A stretch of DNA of 64,000 bases from Vicinamibacterales bacterium (lineage in GTDB: Bacteria > Acidobacteriota > Vicinamibacteria > Vicinamibacterales > UBA2999): positions 1 through 64,000 of the forward strand of contig JAWKHS010000020.1 of NCBI GenBank assembly GCA_041394705.1, in the 5' to 3' direction. Made by a program: the position numbers and the translations under genes. Positions 63,654-64,000 of the stretch are shown here, in pieces (within the stretch, counting starts at the first letter, position 1; each line of letters opens with the position of its first letter). The notes beneath the pieces were generated by a model. That model was not told where the DNA came from. It searched no databases and saw only the letters and a program-made list of their open reading frames with translations.

Positions 63654-63704
63654 ATGACCGAAGTCTCGAGCGGCGATCCCCCGGGCTTTCACCGGCCGTC
63701 GTGA
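63654..63704 (+). CDS. Micro-ORF of 16 codons behind a near-perfect ribosome site
   Basis: ATG at 63654 lies eight bases after AAAGGAGG, stronger than any ribosome site in the window. The peptide reads MTEVSSGDPPGFHRPS plus stop; its final codons lie in a nine-bp hairpin that includes the stop. It may be a leader peptide for attenuation, a secreted or regulatory micropeptide, or a decoy. No family is recognised. Confidence 0.4.
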   Translation: MTEVSSGDPPGFHRPS

Positions 63705-63711
63705 CGGCCGG
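63692..63711. repeat. Palindromic hairpin over the micro-ORF stop codon
   Basis: ccggccgtc and gacggccgg (63692-63700 and 63703-63711) are perfect complements with two bases between. Ribosomes reading the micro-ORF would open it, a layout typical of attenuators. Confidence 0.5.
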
Positions 63712-63884
63712 GCCGTTGCCGCCACCTCGTCCTCGCGTCCCGAGTTGAGTCGCGCCTGTGGGCTGGATGCCCGCTCCCGTGCCGTCAGGCCTGGGGGATA
63801 GCGCTGGACAGGCTCGGTTGACACGCTTATGGCACGAGGAGCGGCGTGGCGCGGTGACGCTCACGCGGTCATGCGATCGTGAGT

Positions 63885-63917
63885 CGAACGGGCACCTGGG
63901 TTCCGGGTGCCCGTTCG
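63885..63917. terminator. 12-bp hairpin, likely terminator
   Basis: cgaacgggcacc and ggtgcccgttcg (63885-63896 and 63906-63917) pair perfectly around a nine-base loop. No T-run follows, as is common in GC-rich genomes. It would end a transcript of about 345 bases started at the promoter at 63538. Between 63712 and 63884 I see no gene. Confidence 0.6.
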
Positions 63918-63967
63918 CGTGTACGGGCGCTGGCGCCGGTGCGGTGGCGGCGGACGGGGCCTCGCGG

Positions 63968-64000
63968 TAGACTCCGGCGACCCACCGGAGGAGGCCGCAT
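63968..64000 (+). promoter_or_regulatory. -10-like hexamer and ribosome site for a gene beyond the right edge
   Basis: TAGACT (63968-63973) is followed by GGAGGAGG (63987-63994) and the bases AT at the very end, which would become ATG if the next base is G. Confidence 0.4.

Noticed and set aside
63818..63846. Second TTGACA before the terminator region
   Set aside because: The base positions 17 bases downstream are gcggcg, so no -10 element fits.
63758..63970. Open frame of 70 residues in the right-end intergenic region
   Set aside because: It runs through the 12-bp hairpin, has no ribosome site and has shadow-like composition.
1..64000. tRNA, rRNA, prophage or transposase genes
   Set aside because: I looked for tRNA T-arm motifs, conserved rRNA segments and transposase or integrase motifs by eye and found none that I could support; a tRNA scan would be decisive.

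Overview
The window is about 70 percent G+C, gene-dense on both strands, uses many GTG starts and links genes by ATGA or GTGA overlaps. Gene content (a TonB-dependent receptor with an N-terminal carboxypeptidase-regulatory-like domain, a DUF5916 outer-membrane-type protein, a one-component regulator with a TolB-like propeller, PEGA repeats, many signal-peptide proteins) suggests a diderm soil-type bacterium, most likely Acidobacteriota of the Vicinamibacteria type. That assignment is inference from style and families; no rRNA or other marker gene is present. I found no tRNA, rRNA, CRISPR array or insertion sequence.

Layout. 1-5.7 kb (minus): truncated PilT-type ATPase, acetamidase/formamidase, PEP-mutase-like enzyme, M23 peptidase and a PEGA/pseudokinase membrane protein. 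6-11 kb: RmuC, a frameshifted TPR lipoprotein, an SGNH lipoprotein and an S12 serine hydrolase. 11.2-15.2 kb (minus): TonB receptor with two membrane proteins. 15.4-25.0 kb (plus): a complete quinohemoprotein amine dehydrogenase operon in the order qhpG-A-D-C-B-F-E, followed without a gap by azlC and azlD. Structural subunits, radical-SAM cross-linking enzyme, flavin monooxygenase, leader protease and exporter are all present, and the four cross-link residue pairs of the gamma subunit are conserved. This should oxidise primary amines in the periplasm.

26.9-35.6 kb: a lipid cluster. Fatty acyl reductase, alkyl-DHAP synthase (AGPS type) and a PAP2 enzyme form one minus-strand operon. A PlsC acyltransferase is divergent from it. 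A second minus-strand operon holds a small unknown protein, a fatty acid desaturase, a CmpB-like membrane protein, a membrane metallophosphoesterase and a HAD-IB phosphatase. Together they look like a bacterial ether (O-alkyl) glycerolipid pathway. The two operons share a gapless 70-bp upstream element (54 of 70 identical by my count) lying the same distance from a GTG start, which suggests co-regulation.

35.7-44.5 kb: propeller regulator, 4-alpha-glucanotransferase, aminotransferase, HEAT-cyclophilin fusion, cysteine-dioxygenase-like protein, a small HTH/VOC pair and DUF2164. 44.7-51.9 kb: GT87-like glycosyltransferase, cupin, YdeI-like protein, a SLOG-TIR fusion of the kind seen in anti-phage systems, dipeptidyl-peptidase III and a beta-CASP ribonuclease-like enzyme. 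52.0-55.4 kb: HtrA protease, sigma factor and zinc-finger anti-sigma in one overlapping operon. 55.5-63.5 kb: SPFH protein, DUF5916, threonine aldolase, feruloyl-CoA synthase-like ligase and an amidohydrolase. The last 500 bases hold no conventional gene but carry a strong promoter, an RNA with a predicted pseudoknot, a 16-codon ORF with a near-perfect ribosome site and a 12-bp hairpin terminator: a candidate riboregulator or micropeptide locus.
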